A stretch of 47,752 nucleotides of DNA from an uncultured Muribaculaceae bacterium (GTDB lineage Bacteria > Bacteroidota > Bacteroidia > Bacteroidales > Muribaculaceae): assembly GCA_910583795.1 (NCBI GenBank), contig CAJTZQ010000026.1, positions 1 through 47,752 on the forward strand, written 5' to 3'. How positions within the stretch are numbered: the first letter of the stretch is position 1; every line of letters starts with the position of its first letter. A program made the translations under genes and the position numbers. This document shows positions 1 to 10,245 of this stretch, one piece after another. The notes below the pieces were generated by a model. That model saw nothing but the letters and a program-made list of their open reading frames with translations. It was not told where the DNA came from and searched no databases.

Positions 1-56
1 CTTGGCTCCTCGGAGCCGTTAACAAACTCTCAAAAAATTACCGAAGTATTGTTAAT

Positions 57-87
57 TTGTCCACCACCTTTACTCAATTGTCCACCA
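57..87 (+). promoter_or_regulatory. Tandem 10-bp direct repeat upstream of the PUL promoter
   Basis: TTGTCCACCA occurs at 57-66 and again, identical, at 78-87. The start-to-start distance is 21 bp, two helical turns, so both copies face the same side of the DNA. The downstream copy ends 20 bp before a -7 element (108-115), where a -33 TTTG would normally be, and none is seen. This is the layout expected of an activator-dependent promoter, for example one driven by a hybrid two-component or SusR-type regulator. The regulator itself is not in the window, so its identity is inference. Confidence 0.55.
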
Positions 88-107
88 TATACGCGTGTGG
101 AAACTCC

Positions 108-115
108 TAATTTTG
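108..115 (+). promoter_or_regulatory. Bacteroidetes -7 promoter element of the PUL operon
   Basis: TAATTTTG matches the Bacteroidetes -7 consensus TAnnTTTG, 79 bp before the first start codon. No TTTG lies at the usual 19-21 bp upstream. The predicted leader begins near 121 and contains a short inverted repeat GGGAT-A-ATCCC at 128-138, close enough to the transcription start to act as an operator or a 5' hairpin. At 4-17 there is a 14-bp palindrome (GGCTCC-TC-GGAGCC) that may end the gene to the left. Confidence 0.5.
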
Positions 116-193
116 CGACTGTAATATGGGATAATCCCGTAACTACAAACCAAAAATAGAAAAATTTTAACCTCTTAACAACCTAATATCATC

Positions 194-2023
194 ATGAAGA
201 CAGAGAAATGGATGCCTGCGGCAGCCCTTGCTGTTCTACTGACCACGATGACATCTTGCGAAGACTGGGGCCAACAGGACCCGCCTGCAGGAAACCAGGT
301 TTATCCGACCCTGGAAAACGTGGCGGCTTTTGATTTTGATGCGGATGAGGGATTGGATCTTGCCATGTTCACTCCAGTCGCGAATCCCGGTGGTAACACC
401 CCTCAGATTATAGAAGACGAAATCAAGGGGAAAGTGCTCGAACTGAACAACGGACATGTATTCTTTTCAAATCCTCTTTCTAAGGTGACTCTTCAGAATG
501 CGGCTTCTTTCACATTCTGGATGAAGCAGCCTGTGATGACTTCTACCGACGAAGACGGAAACGAGGTCGACGAACCTCAGGATCTGTCTGCAACACTTCT
601 GATGTTTGAAAACGAGACCGGCAACGGAACTCTTTCAATCAATGCCAACGGTGGAATCCACTATTCCGCGGCAGACGGGGAATGGATTGAAAACGACCCG
701 GCGACAGTGACAACAGGATATATGACTCCCGGAGATTGGCATTATGTGGGAGTGGTATTGAAAAACGACGGCTATGAATGGTATGTGGATGGCGACAGAA
801 AGGTCAGCAAGACTGTGCCGGATTTCGATTGCTCGAAACTTGTGCGTTTCGCCAACAATGTCCCCACCATGATCATCGGCGCACCGGGGAATACATCCCG
901 TTTGCTTGTGGATGATCTGAAAATCTACCGCAACGCATTGACGGAAAAGGAAACAGCACGTCCCAACCTCGGAGGTGGAGAAGGTCCCTCGGGTCCTGAC
1001 TTGAGCTCCTGGAGATTGCTCGGTCTTGAAGACAACACCACCGGATTCTGGAGCGCATGGGCAGACTATGTCAACCTCACCGGCGACGGTACCATCCATT
1101 ATGATTTCTATAACTATCACGGAGGAAAGCGCGATAACTGGTGTAACTGGGGACTTGTTCTCACCAACGGTCCGGAACGTGGAGCCGACGGATATATGGA
1201 ATATCTCTATCTGAGGGCAGACGCTTATGGATGGGGTGCCAATTATAACGGAGACAATATCTCCCATGATTTCAATTGGGATACATTCATGTCGGAAATG
1301 GACGGAGCGTTCGTGTCTCTCGACATTACAAGGAAAGGGACAGACGTGACAGTGACAGCACTTGTTACTGCCGTAGATGGCACCGAACGTCATTATTCAA
1401 TCAGAGTGGAAGGGGTTGACAGCGAAGTGCTCGGCACATTCCTCACTTGCGAAGGATCGCATCTCCTTATCAATCCTGAGACTGTATTTGTAGGACAGAC
1501 TTACGATGCAGGGCAATATGTCACCGGTCTGACAGATTGCACCACTCCATGGTGGACGGCGCATTCTCCCAACAATGAATTTGACGGCAATTTCAAGAAC
1601 TGGGGAGTAGAGTTTGTCAACCATACTACAGGCGCAGGCGCCAACTGGAACAACTGGCTTCTCGTATGTTCCAACGGTCCGTGGGTAGGCGAAGCCGGTT
1701 ATGCAGAAAACTTTGTGCTCCGTTCTGATGCCTACGGTTGGGGCGCAAGCTTCGACGGAGGCAACACCACTATGGAACAGGCTTTTGATTGGGATAATTA
1801 TGTTGCAGACATGAAAGATGCAAAAGTTAAGGTTTTGTTCTCGTTCAGTGGTGGAACTCTTAATATGTATTGCAAGCAAACCACGGCAGACGGCAGACAG
1901 ATGCCCGATTATAAATTCTCTGCAAGCTCACTGACTGCTCCGATCGGACTTTTCTTCACATGCGAACTGGCATGGCTTGAGTTCAGCAAAGTGGGATATT
2001 ATCCCTGGGCTACGATGGAATAA
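194..2023 (+). CDS. LamG-type surface glycan-binding lipoprotein
   Basis: A 609-residue lipoprotein. The N-terminus is a type II signal peptide with the lipobox cysteine at about residue 22 (TSCEDW), and the acidic residues after Cys match the Bacteroidetes surface-export pattern. Residues ~45-255 look like a LamG/concanavalin-like jellyroll (VDDLKIYRNALTEKE is the typical last strand). Two related modules follow, ~270-435 and ~445-605. Both contain an NW..WGLVL/NWLLVC strand, a 'LRxDAYGWGA' motif and an 'FDWDxxxxxM' motif, so they arose by internal duplication. No catalytic residues are recognisable. As first gene before two SusC/D pairs it probably serves as a surface glycan-binding protein; an enzyme of an unrecognised family cannot be excluded. 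Confidence 0.7.
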   Translation: MKTEKWMPAAALAVLLTTMTSCEDWGQQDPPAGNQVYPTLENVAAFDFDADEGLDLAMFTPVANPGGNTPQIIEDEIKGKVLELNNGHVFFSNPLSKVTLQNAASFTFWMKQPVMTSTDEDGNEVDEPQDLSATLLMFENETGNGTLSINANGGIHYSAADGEWIENDPATVTTGYMTPGDWHYVGVVLKNDGYEWYVDGDRKVSKTVPDFDCSKLVRFANNVPTMIIGAPGNTSRLLVDDLKIYRNALTEKETARPNLGGGEGPSGPDLSSWRLLGLEDNTTGFWSAWADYVNLTGDGTIHYDFYNYHGGKRDNWCNWGLVLTNGPERGADGYMEYLYLRADAYGWGANYNGDNISHDFNWDTFMSEMDGAFVSLDITRKGTDVTVTALVTAVDGTERHYSIRVEGVDSEVLGTFLTCEGSHLLINPETVFVGQTYDAGQYVTGLTDCTTPWWTAHSPNNEFDGNFKNWGVEFVNHTTGAGANWNNWLLVCSNGPWVGEAGYAENFVLRSDAYGWGASFDGGNTTMEQAFDWDNYVADMKDAKVKVLFSFSGGTLNMYCKQTTADGRQMPDYKFSASSLTAPIGLFFTCELAWLEFSKVGYYPWATME

Positions 2024-2055
2024 TAAGTAACGTTAAAATCTAACCATACATCATA

Positions 2056-5000
2056 ATGGATAAAATACGCATTACAGCCGAAGGACGGCGGAGCACATTG
2101 CTCCGCCTCCTCCTCCCGGTTATCTTTCTGGCTTTTGCCGCATTTCCGGCAGCTGCCCAGATTGTGAAGGGTGTCGTCACCGATCCCTCGGGAGAACCTT
2201 TGATTGGCGCAACAGTCATAGAAAAAGGATCCACCAACGGTACTGCCACAGATATCGAGGGTTTCTTCCAGTTGAATCTGAAAGATGCCAAGAAAGCGGT
2301 GCTTGTGGTTTCATACGTGGGGTATGCCACACAAGAAATTGAAGTAAAAGGACAGACAGACCTTCAGATCACGCTTCAGGAGGAATCTTCCCTTCTTAAC
2401 GAGGTAGTGGTTGTAGGTTATGGTCAGCAAAAGAAAGAGTCGGTGGTGGGAGCCATTTCCCAGGTCAATTCCGGCGACCTTCTGGAAACTCCTTCCGCCA
2501 ACCTTTCCCAGGCGATCACAGGAAAGATTCCCGGTGTGATCACTTCACAGACTTCAGGAGCACCGGGTGCGGACGACGCCTCGATCTATATCCGCGGTCG
2601 CGCAACATTCGCCGGCGATGCCCAGCCTCTTATTCTCGTTGACGGTGTGGAACGTTCTTTCTCTCAGATCGCTCCTGACGATATCGAGACAATTTCCGTG
2701 CTCAAAGATGCGTCGGCGACTGCGGTTTACGGTGTGCGTGGCGCGAACGGCGTTATGCTTATCACTACAAAGCGTGGTAAGGAGCAGAAACCGATCGTGA
2801 ACCTTACGGCATCATGGCAGTTCCAGACACCTACCCGCAAAGACACGTATCTTAACTCGTATCAGTCGGTGTCTCTTCTTGAAGAGGCTCTCGCCAACGA
2901 CGGTCTCCCATCCCAGTATTCTTCATACGATCTCGACATGTATCAGAAATCAGTCAACGGTCAGTTGAGCGGAGTTGAGGCTCTCCTTTACCCCAATGTA
3001 GACTGGTATGACGAGATTCTCCGTTCTTCAGCCCCCTCGCAGCGTTACAACGCAAGTGTGCGCGGCGGTACAAAGAGAATGCGCTATTATGCCTCTCTGG
3101 AATACTACGATCAGGAATCTCTTTTCAAGAATCTTTCAAACGACCCTTACGGCAATTCCACATCTTTGAATTATAAAAGATATGGGTTCCGTGCGAACGC
3201 CGACTTCTTCCTGACAAAAGATCTCCAATTATCAGTGAATTTCGGTACCCGATTCGAGGAACGCCGCGGACCTAATTCCGACGAAAGAGACGACGGTTCA
3301 TACAGCAATGTGTTCTATCAGCTCAACCACACCCCGGGATGGCTCTTCCCGGTGGCATACGAGGTGCAGAACGGTGAGACGACAAAGACCCTCTACGGGG
3401 GAAGCTCACAGTATCAGAGCAACGTCTATGCCACTCTTGCCGAATCGGGATACTACAAGGGGGTCAATACAGTCAATGAAACGAACTTTATAGCAGACTA
3501 CAAGATGGATTGGCTTACCCCGGGACTTTCGGCACGAGGAATGGTCAGTTTCGACTATGAGAATTATCATAAGACCACCTACAGCAAGTCTTTTGCCACT
3601 TACGAGCTAAACGATCGCAACAACTATCAGAGCATCGACGCCTACAACCGGTTTAATACCGACGGCACAATGACAAGCAGCAAAACCAGCTTCACTGTCT
3701 ATAAGCTCTATATGGAGGCTCAGTTGAATTATGCGCGTAAGTTCGCAGACCTCCACGACGTGACAGCCATGGTGCTTTATATGCAGAACGATTATCGCTA
3801 TCAGAGCGACCTCGCCAAGCGTTATCAAGGTGTGGTGGGACGTGTCACATACGCTTACGACGACCGTTATCTCTTCGAGTTTAATGCCGGTTACAATGGC
3901 TCGGAGAACTTTATGAAAGGGAAACGATTCGGTTTCTTCCCCGCATTCTCGGCAGGCTGGAGAATCACTCAGGAGAAATTTATGGAAAATTCAGCCGATT
4001 GGCTCAACAATCTTAAACTCCGTGCTTCCTACGGTCAGGTCGGTAACGATGTTTACCAGGTCGGCGGCGTGCAGCAGCGATTCCTTTATGAGCAGAAGTG
4101 GAGCCAGATCGCAAACGATTACTATTTCGGCACATCCGGTCAGACCGGTATATTTGAGGAACAATATCCCAACTATGGGGTGACCTGGGAACGCGCCCAT
4201 AAATACAACGTGGGTCTTGAATTCGGGCTGTTTAACAATTCGCTTAGCGGTAATATCGATTTCTTCTGGGAAAAGCGCAACAATATTCTTACGGAATATC
4301 TCACGCGTCCATGGTGGTTTGGTGTGACATCGGCTGCCGGAAATCTTGGTAAGACAGAAAACAAGGGTTTTGAAATCGAACTTCACTACAGCAACAAAAT
4401 CGGCAACGATTTCAAATATAACATCGGGGGAACCTATTCTCACGCAAAGAACAAGATCACAGAGATGGACGAACCAGCCAACAAGACGGACTACCGGAAG
4501 CGCACAGGCCATGCTATCGGTCAGTATTTCGGACTCGTGGCTGACGGCTTTGTCACGCAGGCAGATCTAGATGGTGGAAATCTTCCCACATCAACATTCG
4601 GCACCGTAAAGCCCGGCGATCTCAAATACCGCGACATGAATGGCGATGGATTTATCGATGACCGCGACGAGACCTTCATAGGATATTCCGACATCCCTGA
4701 AAACACATACGCCATCACACTCGGTGCGGAATGGAAAGGGATCGGGTTCAGCGTCATGTTCCAGGGTGTGGACCACGTGAGCCGTTACTACGATGCGGAA
4801 GCGATGTATGCCTTTGTCAACGGCGGCAAGGTGAAGGAACATCATCTTGACCGTTGGAATCCGGCACTTTCAGAGGCTGAGAATCTCGCGAATGCCAAAT
4901 ATCCCCTCCTTCACTACGACAGCTATGGCGACCACAACCAGCGTCAGAACTCCTTCTTCCTAAAGAACGGTTCATTCTTCCGTCTGAAGAATATCGAACT

Positions 5001-5184
5001 CTCCTATTCCCTTCCGGAAAAATGGATCAAACACGCTTACATGAGCCAGTGTCGTTTCTTTGTGAATGCCAACAATCTTGTGACATGGGATCATCTCAAC
5101 GGGCTCACCGACCCGGAGAGCAACGGTTCAAACCGCTATCCTATCTGCAAGACTGTCAACTTTGGTGTCAACATCCAATTCTAA
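2056..5184 (+). CDS. SusC/RagA-family TonB-linked outer-membrane transporter (first pair)
   Basis: A 1042-residue outer-membrane importer expected to move oligosaccharides into the periplasm using TonB energy. The signal peptide ends near AAAQ (~35). Residues ~36-112 are a carboxypeptidase-D regulatory-like domain (GVVTDPSGEPLIGATV). A standard SusC TonB-box region follows (NEVVVVGYGQQKKESVVGA), then the plug with ILVDGVERSFSQIAPDDIE and the RGANGVMLITTKRGK motif, then the beta-barrel, which ends in Phe as outer-membrane proteins usually do. The length is typical of the family. The gene lies 32 bp after the LamG lipoprotein and 12 bp before its SusD partner, so all are probably co-transcribed. 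Substrate is inferred only from the neighbouring GH43 enzymes. Confidence 0.95.
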   Translation: MDKIRITAEGRRSTLLRLLLPVIFLAFAAFPAAAQIVKGVVTDPSGEPLIGATVIEKGSTNGTATDIEGFFQLNLKDAKKAVLVVSYVGYATQEIEVKGQTDLQITLQEESSLLNEVVVVGYGQQKKESVVGAISQVNSGDLLETPSANLSQAITGKIPGVITSQTSGAPGADDASIYIRGRATFAGDAQPLILVDGVERSFSQIAPDDIETISVLKDASATAVYGVRGANGVMLITTKRGKEQKPIVNLTASWQFQTPTRKDTYLNSYQSVSLLEEALANDGLPSQYSSYDLDMYQKSVNGQLSGVEALLYPNVDWYDEILRSSAPSQRYNASVRGGTKRMRYYASLEYYDQESLFKNLSNDPYGNSTSLNYKRYGFRANADFFLTKDLQLSVNFGTRFEERRGPNSDERDDGSYSNVFYQLNHTPGWLFPVAYEVQNGETTKTLYGGSSQYQSNVYATLAESGYYKGVNTVNETNFIADYKMDWLTPGLSARGMVSFDYENYHKTTYSKSFATYELNDRNNYQSIDAYNRFNTDGTMTSSKTSFTVYKLYMEAQLNYARKFADLHDVTAMVLYMQNDYRYQSDLAKRYQGVVGRVTYAYDDRYLFEFNAGYNGSENFMKGKRFGFFPAFSAGWRITQEKFMENSADWLNNLKLRASYGQVGNDVYQVGGVQQRFLYEQKWSQIANDYYFGTSGQTGIFEEQYPNYGVTWERAHKYNVGLEFGLFNNSLSGNIDFFWEKRNNILTEYLTRPWWFGVTSAAGNLGKTENKGFEIELHYSNKIGNDFKYNIGGTYSHAKNKITEMDEPANKTDYRKRTGHAIGQYFGLVADGFVTQADLDGGNLPTSTFGTVKPGDLKYRDMNGDGFIDDRDETFIGYSDIPENTYAITLGAEWKGIGFSVMFQGVDHVSRYYDAEAMYAFVNGGKVKEHHLDRWNPALSEAENLANAKYPLLHYDSYGDHNQRQNSFFLKNGSFFRLKNIELSYSLPEKWIKHAYMSQCRFFVNANNLVTWDHLNGLTDPESNGSNRYPICKTVNFGVNIQF

Positions 5185-5196
5185 TCTGATATCGAA

Positions 5197-6966
5197 ATGA
5201 AAAAATCATATAAATTCTTAGCGTTGGCTTTCGTGCTCGGAGGTGTCTCTGCGTTGACTTCGTGTGGGGACTATCTCGACAAGCAGCCGTCTAACGAGCT
5301 TACAGAAGATAAGACTCTCGGGAGCTGGAGCATGTTTGAATATTTCCACAACGACACATATAATTTCCTGCGTCATGGAGCCAATCGTATAAACGGTTCG
5401 TGGCTGGATGCCGCCACAGATCTTGCCGAGACGTCGTTCGCTACCGGAGGCACTCGTACAACCTTTAATATCGGCAATTATTACGGAGGGGGAGGCACTT
5501 CTGAATTCAACGATACCTGGGAATCGCGTTATCGCGCCATCCGCAAATGCAACAGGGTTATCAATCAGATGGATCTCGTGCCCAAAGATATTACAAAAAC
5601 CGATGAGCAGGAGGCGCGCGACCGTGCCATAATGCGTGCCGAGGCGCGCACATTCCGTGCATATTTCTATTGGGAGATGTTTCTCCGTTTCGGTCCGCTC
5701 CCCATTGTGACAGAGGTGCTTGATCCGGACGAAGATATGATCACCCCCTATTCCAAACGTCCGTCGGTGAAGGAATATGTGGTAGATTTCATCCTTAAAG
5801 AACTGGAGGAATCCGAGCCGGATCTTCTTTCTTATACAGATGCATGGAGCGGAAACAGAATCGGAAGACTCTCGCAGCCAATGGCTCGGGCTCTTGCCTC
5901 GAGAATCAAACTTTACATGGCATCTCCGAGATATGCAGCGGCAAGTGGGATCACCTGGGAGGATGCAGCCGATGCAGCCAACAGTTTCATTCAGGACTTC
6001 GGTGCCAATTTCGGTCTGTTTTCGGAAGCGAATATCGACCCTGCAGAGAACTATGCCAACGCAGTGCTCCGCACTCAATACACAGGCAATAACAACGAAG
6101 TCATATTTTTCCGTAATGACGTGACTATCGGATGGGCAAATATCTCTCAGGATACTCCCGTAGGAGAAGGTGGTAGCGGAGGAAACTGTCCGTCGCAGAA
6201 TCTTGTGGATATGTATGACATGATCGACGGCTCGTCTCCTTTCAAACAGTATGACGCCACCGGGGCTCCGGTCTATCCTTCCGGCTCACTGGTACCTGCG
6301 ATCAATGAAGAAAGCGGATATAGCGATGCGAATATGTGGGAAAACCGCGACCCGCGTCTGAAAGCCACCGTACTTTATCAAGGCACACCTTGGGGAACAA
6401 TGCGCGACAACAGCACAATCGACGTTCGCCCCGGCATGGCAGATAATCCTACAGGAAATGCCAATGCCACCCCTACAGGCTACTACATGCGTAAATACAT
6501 TCCCGCTTCCATATTGAGTTCGAACCATAGTGGGGCCGCCTACCGTCTTTGGACCATCATCCGATATGCGGAGATTCTTATGAACTATGCGGAAGCCATG
6601 AATGAGGTCAACGGTCCTTGCCAACAGGTGTTTGATATGCTCGACATGGTGCGCCACCGCGCCGGGATAACGGGAAGTGTCGCCGACCGTCAGGATCTTT
6701 CGAGCAAGGAAGCCATGCGTAACTTCATCCATAAGGAACGTACGGTGGAATTTGCTTTCGAAGAGCACCGTTCATGGGACGTGCGCCGCTGGAATGTGGC
6801 TGTCGAGGCTTTAAGCCGTCCGATCTATGGAGTGAATGTCGCCATGGATGGAACAGTGACAAGAAAGAAGGCTCAGGACCGCGTGTTTGAAGATCGCATG
6901 TATCTTTATCCTATCCCTGAGGGAGAGGTCTGGAAAACAGGACTTGAAAACAACCCCGGATGGTAA
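5197..6966 (+). CDS. SusD/RagB-family nutrient-binding lipoprotein (first pair)
   Basis: A 589-residue surface lipoprotein that would lid the preceding SusC-type barrel and bind the glycan. The lipobox is LTSC, followed by GDYLDKQPSNEL, the typical SusD N-terminus. TPR-like helices contain AIMRAEARTFRAYFYWEMFLRFG (region ~147-170, here in overlapping pieces), then RPSVKEYV and the C-terminal SusD domain with RYAEILMNYAEAMNE and HRSWDVRRWNVA. The protein ends in ENNPGW. The last codons overlap the longest open frame of the next gene, but that gene's better start lies 32 bp downstream of this stop. It is not orthologous-looking to the second SusD in this locus, so the two pairs are probably not a recent duplication. 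Confidence 0.95.
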   Translation: MKKSYKFLALAFVLGGVSALTSCGDYLDKQPSNELTEDKTLGSWSMFEYFHNDTYNFLRHGANRINGSWLDAATDLAETSFATGGTRTTFNIGNYYGGGGTSEFNDTWESRYRAIRKCNRVINQMDLVPKDITKTDEQEARDRAIMRAEARTFRAYFYWEMFLRFGPLPIVTEVLDPDEDMITPYSKRPSVKEYVVDFILKELEESEPDLLSYTDAWSGNRIGRLSQPMARALASRIKLYMASPRYAAASGITWEDAADAANSFIQDFGANFGLFSEANIDPAENYANAVLRTQYTGNNNEVIFFRNDVTIGWANISQDTPVGEGGSGGNCPSQNLVDMYDMIDGSSPFKQYDATGAPVYPSGSLVPAINEESGYSDANMWENRDPRLKATVLYQGTPWGTMRDNSTIDVRPGMADNPTGNANATPTGYYMRKYIPASILSSNHSGAAYRLWTIIRYAEILMNYAEAMNEVNGPCQQVFDMLDMVRHRAGITGSVADRQDLSSKEAMRNFIHKERTVEFAFEEHRSWDVRRWNVAVEALSRPIYGVNVAMDGTVTRKKAQDRVFEDRMYLYPIPEGEVWKTGLENNPGW

Positions 6967-6998
6967 TTCTAAAACCAAATAGAAAAATTCGAACAGAT

Positions 6999-9900
6999 AT
7001 GAACCACATCATAAATCATATAAGGAATAAGGCAAAGTTCGCTTTGGCGGCAGTGGTGATGACCTGCTGCTCCGCTATGGCGCTTGCCGCCCCCACCGGA
7101 AATATCCTTAAGGGCCGGGTAGTCGATCCGGAAGGAAATCCTATTCCGGGGGCTGTGGTAAACCTTGCAGAACAAAGCAAAGTCGTGTTCACCGATGAGA
7201 ATGGAGAGTTTACCATTAAGGATGCGAACTATGACGATGAGGTCAACGCTACTTGTGTAGGTTATCTCACGGCGATTGCTCCTGTTGAAGATTTCAGTAC
7301 CCCCATCGAGATAGTGTTGCAACCGGACACAGACCCCTATGCCCATCTTGCTCCGGTGGCATTCGGGGAGCAACAGAAGAAACTTCTCACCGACTCGCGT
7401 TCTGTCGTGACCGGAGAGGAACTTCAGAGATATCCGGTGACCGTGCTTCAGAATGCGTTCAACTCTCTGCTTACAGGTGTTGAAACTTATGAAGTCTCTT
7501 CCGAGCCCGGTTGGTCTGAAACCAAAATGTATGTGCGCGGTATCCGTACCCTTAATTCAAGCGCGCGCAACCCTCTTATCATAGTCGACAATGTGGAGCG
7601 CGACCTCTCTTTCCTCGATGCTTTCCCTATTGAATCGGTGACTGTGCTTAAGGATGCCGCCGCAACAGCACTCTATGGCATGAGAGGTGCGAATGGTGTC
7701 ATCCTGGTGACCACTAAACGTGGTGAGGCGGGAAAGACACATATCAACTTCACTCAAGAGGTAGGTTTTCAGACCCTCACCGGCAAAGTGGAAAACCAGA
7801 ATTCCTATAATCTTGCGTTGACAAAGAATCAGGTGCGTTATCTTGACGGACGTGAACCGATGTATACACCGGAGCAAATCGAGAAATACCGCCGTGTATG
7901 TGCCGGTGAGACTCTTGAAGGGATGGACCGCTACAGGTATTTCAATACCAACTGGTTTGACGAACTATATCGCGAGACTGCTCCTGTAGTGAAGACCAAT
8001 CTCCAGATTTCCGGAGGTAATAACCGCGCTCGCTATTATGTTTCGTTCTCTTATCTACGTCAGGAAGGTATGTGGAACAAAAAGGGTACAAATTTCAACG
8101 ACCGATTCTCGACACAACATGTGCTCAACCGTTGGAACTTGCGTTCCAACCTTGACATTAATGTCAACAAATATCTCCGGGTAGGTCTTGACCTCGGCGG
8201 ACGTATAGACAATATTCTTCAACCCACCACCAGAGTGTTTGACCTTACCACCTTCGGTGCAGTGGAAGCGGATCCGATGCGTCCTGTCTATTGCCCGAAC
8301 GGCGAACTGTATGTAGACGGAAGCGCCAACAACCCCACATTCCAACTTGGTTCGTCAGGGCAGGAGAAGAACCGTCGCCGTCAGCTGTATTCGACAGTCG
8401 ACGTGACAGGTATACTTGATCCGATCACAAAGGGACTGGAAGCCAATCTTGTTGTAAGTTTTGATGCATACGATGTGTTTCAGTCAACCCAGACCAACCG
8501 CGTGAATTCTTATTCATACGACTTCACCAACACAGCAGTTGAGAAAGTGGAAGACTTTACCTACACGCAGACCAACCGTTATTCTGAATTGACTAACCCG
8601 ACAGCCAATGAGCGTGCCAATTCCTGGACCCTCAACACCCGGTTCGGGTTCAAGTATGACCGTGAATTCGGCGACCACAGAGTCCAGGCGAATGCATTCA
8701 TACGTGCATATCAGCAGCGTCTCAATGTAAAGGAGGCAAGTACAGACAATTCGATGTATTCTTCCGACCGTTATCTTTCCTACAACGGATCGCTTGCATA
8801 TATCTACGGCGGACGTTATATCGTGTCGGGAAATATATCTCGCATGGGTAATGACAACTTCGCTCCCGGCGACCAGTGGGGCACTTTCTGGGGAGCGTCT
8901 CTCGGATGGGTCCTTTCGGAAGAAAAATTCCTGAGAAATCCGAATATCGATCTTCTGAAATTCCGTGCCTCCTATGGTAAGTCAGGTATGAGCGACACAG
9001 GCGCAGGGCGCTATCCTTATCAATCAACCTATGCCACTTCCGGCGGTTACAGTTTCGGACACAATGCCACACTCGTGCCGGGATTTATTGAAAGTGTTGC
9101 CGGAAATCCCAACAGCAAATGGGAAATCTCGAAGATGCTTAACCTCGGTCTTGACTGGGACTTCTGGCATCACCGTCTATATGGTTCGTTTGATATATTC
9201 AAGGAATGGCGTAGCGATATCCTCATAGAACGCTCTACAAATCCGGATATTCTCGGTATCACTTTCGCACGCGATTCATACGGCAAGGTGGAGAGCAGAG
9301 GTCTTGAACTGACAATCGGTCATTCAAACAAGATCGGCAACGTAACTTATACGGTGGAGGGTATGCTTTCATGGAACAAGAACAAGATTATCGAGATGGA
9401 TGAGATCGCCCCTTCTGTTGAATGGCAGCGCAAGACCGGTGACCGTATCCGCGATTATGCTTCCGTGGCTTCTATCTACGAATGGGAAAACCGTGACGTA
9501 ATCGGCGGCTGGAACGCTTACCGTTTCAACGGATGGGCTTCGGATCCGGCACTTATCTCAACTTCACAGGCTGATGCTATTGCTCATCCCGAGAAATATC
9601 CTTACAACACATTCTCGGGAGGCGGTCAGAAACTTGGTACGGCAGTGTTCCGCGATCTTAACGGCGACCGTCAGATCGACTCCCGCGACATGGAGCCTTA
9701 CGGGTATACACTTATCCCTGATCTCACACCCTCTATCTCAATCTATGCCGCCTACAAGGGATTTGACCTGAAGGTGATAGGCACAGCTTATCTGAACCGC
9801 TCAGTGTTCCTATCCCCGTCAATGACATTCTCTGAATGGGGCAACAACAATGCGACTCACGAGGTAACGAAAGCATGGGGTTACTACACTGACGATCCTA

Positions 9901-10232
9901 TGGATCCACGAAATATAAATGCAAAATATCCCCGCCTGAGCTATACTTATAACACGGAAGATTCTTCACGCGACAACGGCTCTTATCAGAACGATATATG
10001 GATTATGAACGGTGATTATTTCTCGCTCCGAAACATCGAGTTCGGCTATTCACTCCCGACAAGCCTTATCTCGAAAATCCACATGAGCCAATGCCGCTTC
10101 TACTTCAGCGCATACAATATTGCCAACTGGAGCCACATGCCGAAGGGTATGGATCCGGAGAAGCCGATGTCTTATTGCTGGTGGTATCCTAAAACACGTA
10201 CATTTAATTTCGGTCTTCACATTGAATTCTAA
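6999..10232 (+). CDS. SusC/RagA-family TonB-linked transporter (second pair)
   Basis: A 1077-residue SusC-like transporter. I chose the ATG at 6999 because it gives a clean signal peptide (MNHIINHIRNKAKFALAAV, cleavage near ALAA); an upstream ATG at 6960 would overlap the previous gene and add 13 charged residues. The carboxypeptidase-D-like domain (GRVVDPEGNPIPGAVVNL) is followed by an unusual plug entry. The canonical VVVVGYG TonB-box segment is replaced by LAPVAFGEQQKKLLTDSRSV. The plug then has IIVDNVERDLSFLDAFPIESVTVL (~residues 185-207) and RGANGVILVTTKRGE. The barrel ends in HIEF. The divergent TonB box may mean altered TonB coupling or a specialised partner. Confidence 0.93.
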   Translation: MNHIINHIRNKAKFALAAVVMTCCSAMALAAPTGNILKGRVVDPEGNPIPGAVVNLAEQSKVVFTDENGEFTIKDANYDDEVNATCVGYLTAIAPVEDFSTPIEIVLQPDTDPYAHLAPVAFGEQQKKLLTDSRSVVTGEELQRYPVTVLQNAFNSLLTGVETYEVSSEPGWSETKMYVRGIRTLNSSARNPLIIVDNVERDLSFLDAFPIESVTVLKDAAATALYGMRGANGVILVTTKRGEAGKTHINFTQEVGFQTLTGKVENQNSYNLALTKNQVRYLDGREPMYTPEQIEKYRRVCAGETLEGMDRYRYFNTNWFDELYRETAPVVKTNLQISGGNNRARYYVSFSYLRQEGMWNKKGTNFNDRFSTQHVLNRWNLRSNLDINVNKYLRVGLDLGGRIDNILQPTTRVFDLTTFGAVEADPMRPVYCPNGELYVDGSANNPTFQLGSSGQEKNRRRQLYSTVDVTGILDPITKGLEANLVVSFDAYDVFQSTQTNRVNSYSYDFTNTAVEKVEDFTYTQTNRYSELTNPTANERANSWTLNTRFGFKYDREFGDHRVQANAFIRAYQQRLNVKEASTDNSMYSSDRYLSYNGSLAYIYGGRYIVSGNISRMGNDNFAPGDQWGTFWGASLGWVLSEEKFLRNPNIDLLKFRASYGKSGMSDTGAGRYPYQSTYATSGGYSFGHNATLVPGFIESVAGNPNSKWEISKMLNLGLDWDFWHHRLYGSFDIFKEWRSDILIERSTNPDILGITFARDSYGKVESRGLELTIGHSNKIGNVTYTVEGMLSWNKNKIIEMDEIAPSVEWQRKTGDRIRDYASVASIYEWENRDVIGGWNAYRFNGWASDPALISTSQADAIAHPEKYPYNTFSGGGQKLGTAVFRDLNGDRQIDSRDMEPYGYTLIPDLTPSISIYAAYKGFDLKVIGTAYLNRSVFLSPSMTFSEWGNNNATHEVTKAWGYYTDDPMDPRNINAKYPRLSYTYNTEDSSRDNGSYQNDIWIMNGDYFSLRNIEFGYSLPTSLISKIHMSQCRFYFSAYNIANWSHMPKGMDPEKPMSYCWWYPKTRTFNFGLHIEF

Positions 10233-10245
10233 ATTATGATAATGG

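Noticed and set aside
1..17. GGCTCC-TC-GGAGCC palindrome as a terminator
   Set aside because: No T-run follows and the upstream gene is outside the window; noted with the promoter instead.
635..1393. 252-codon open frame on the minus strand
   Set aside because: It lies wholly opposite the LamG lipoprotein, has odd cysteine- and histidine-rich composition and no domain; a shadow frame.
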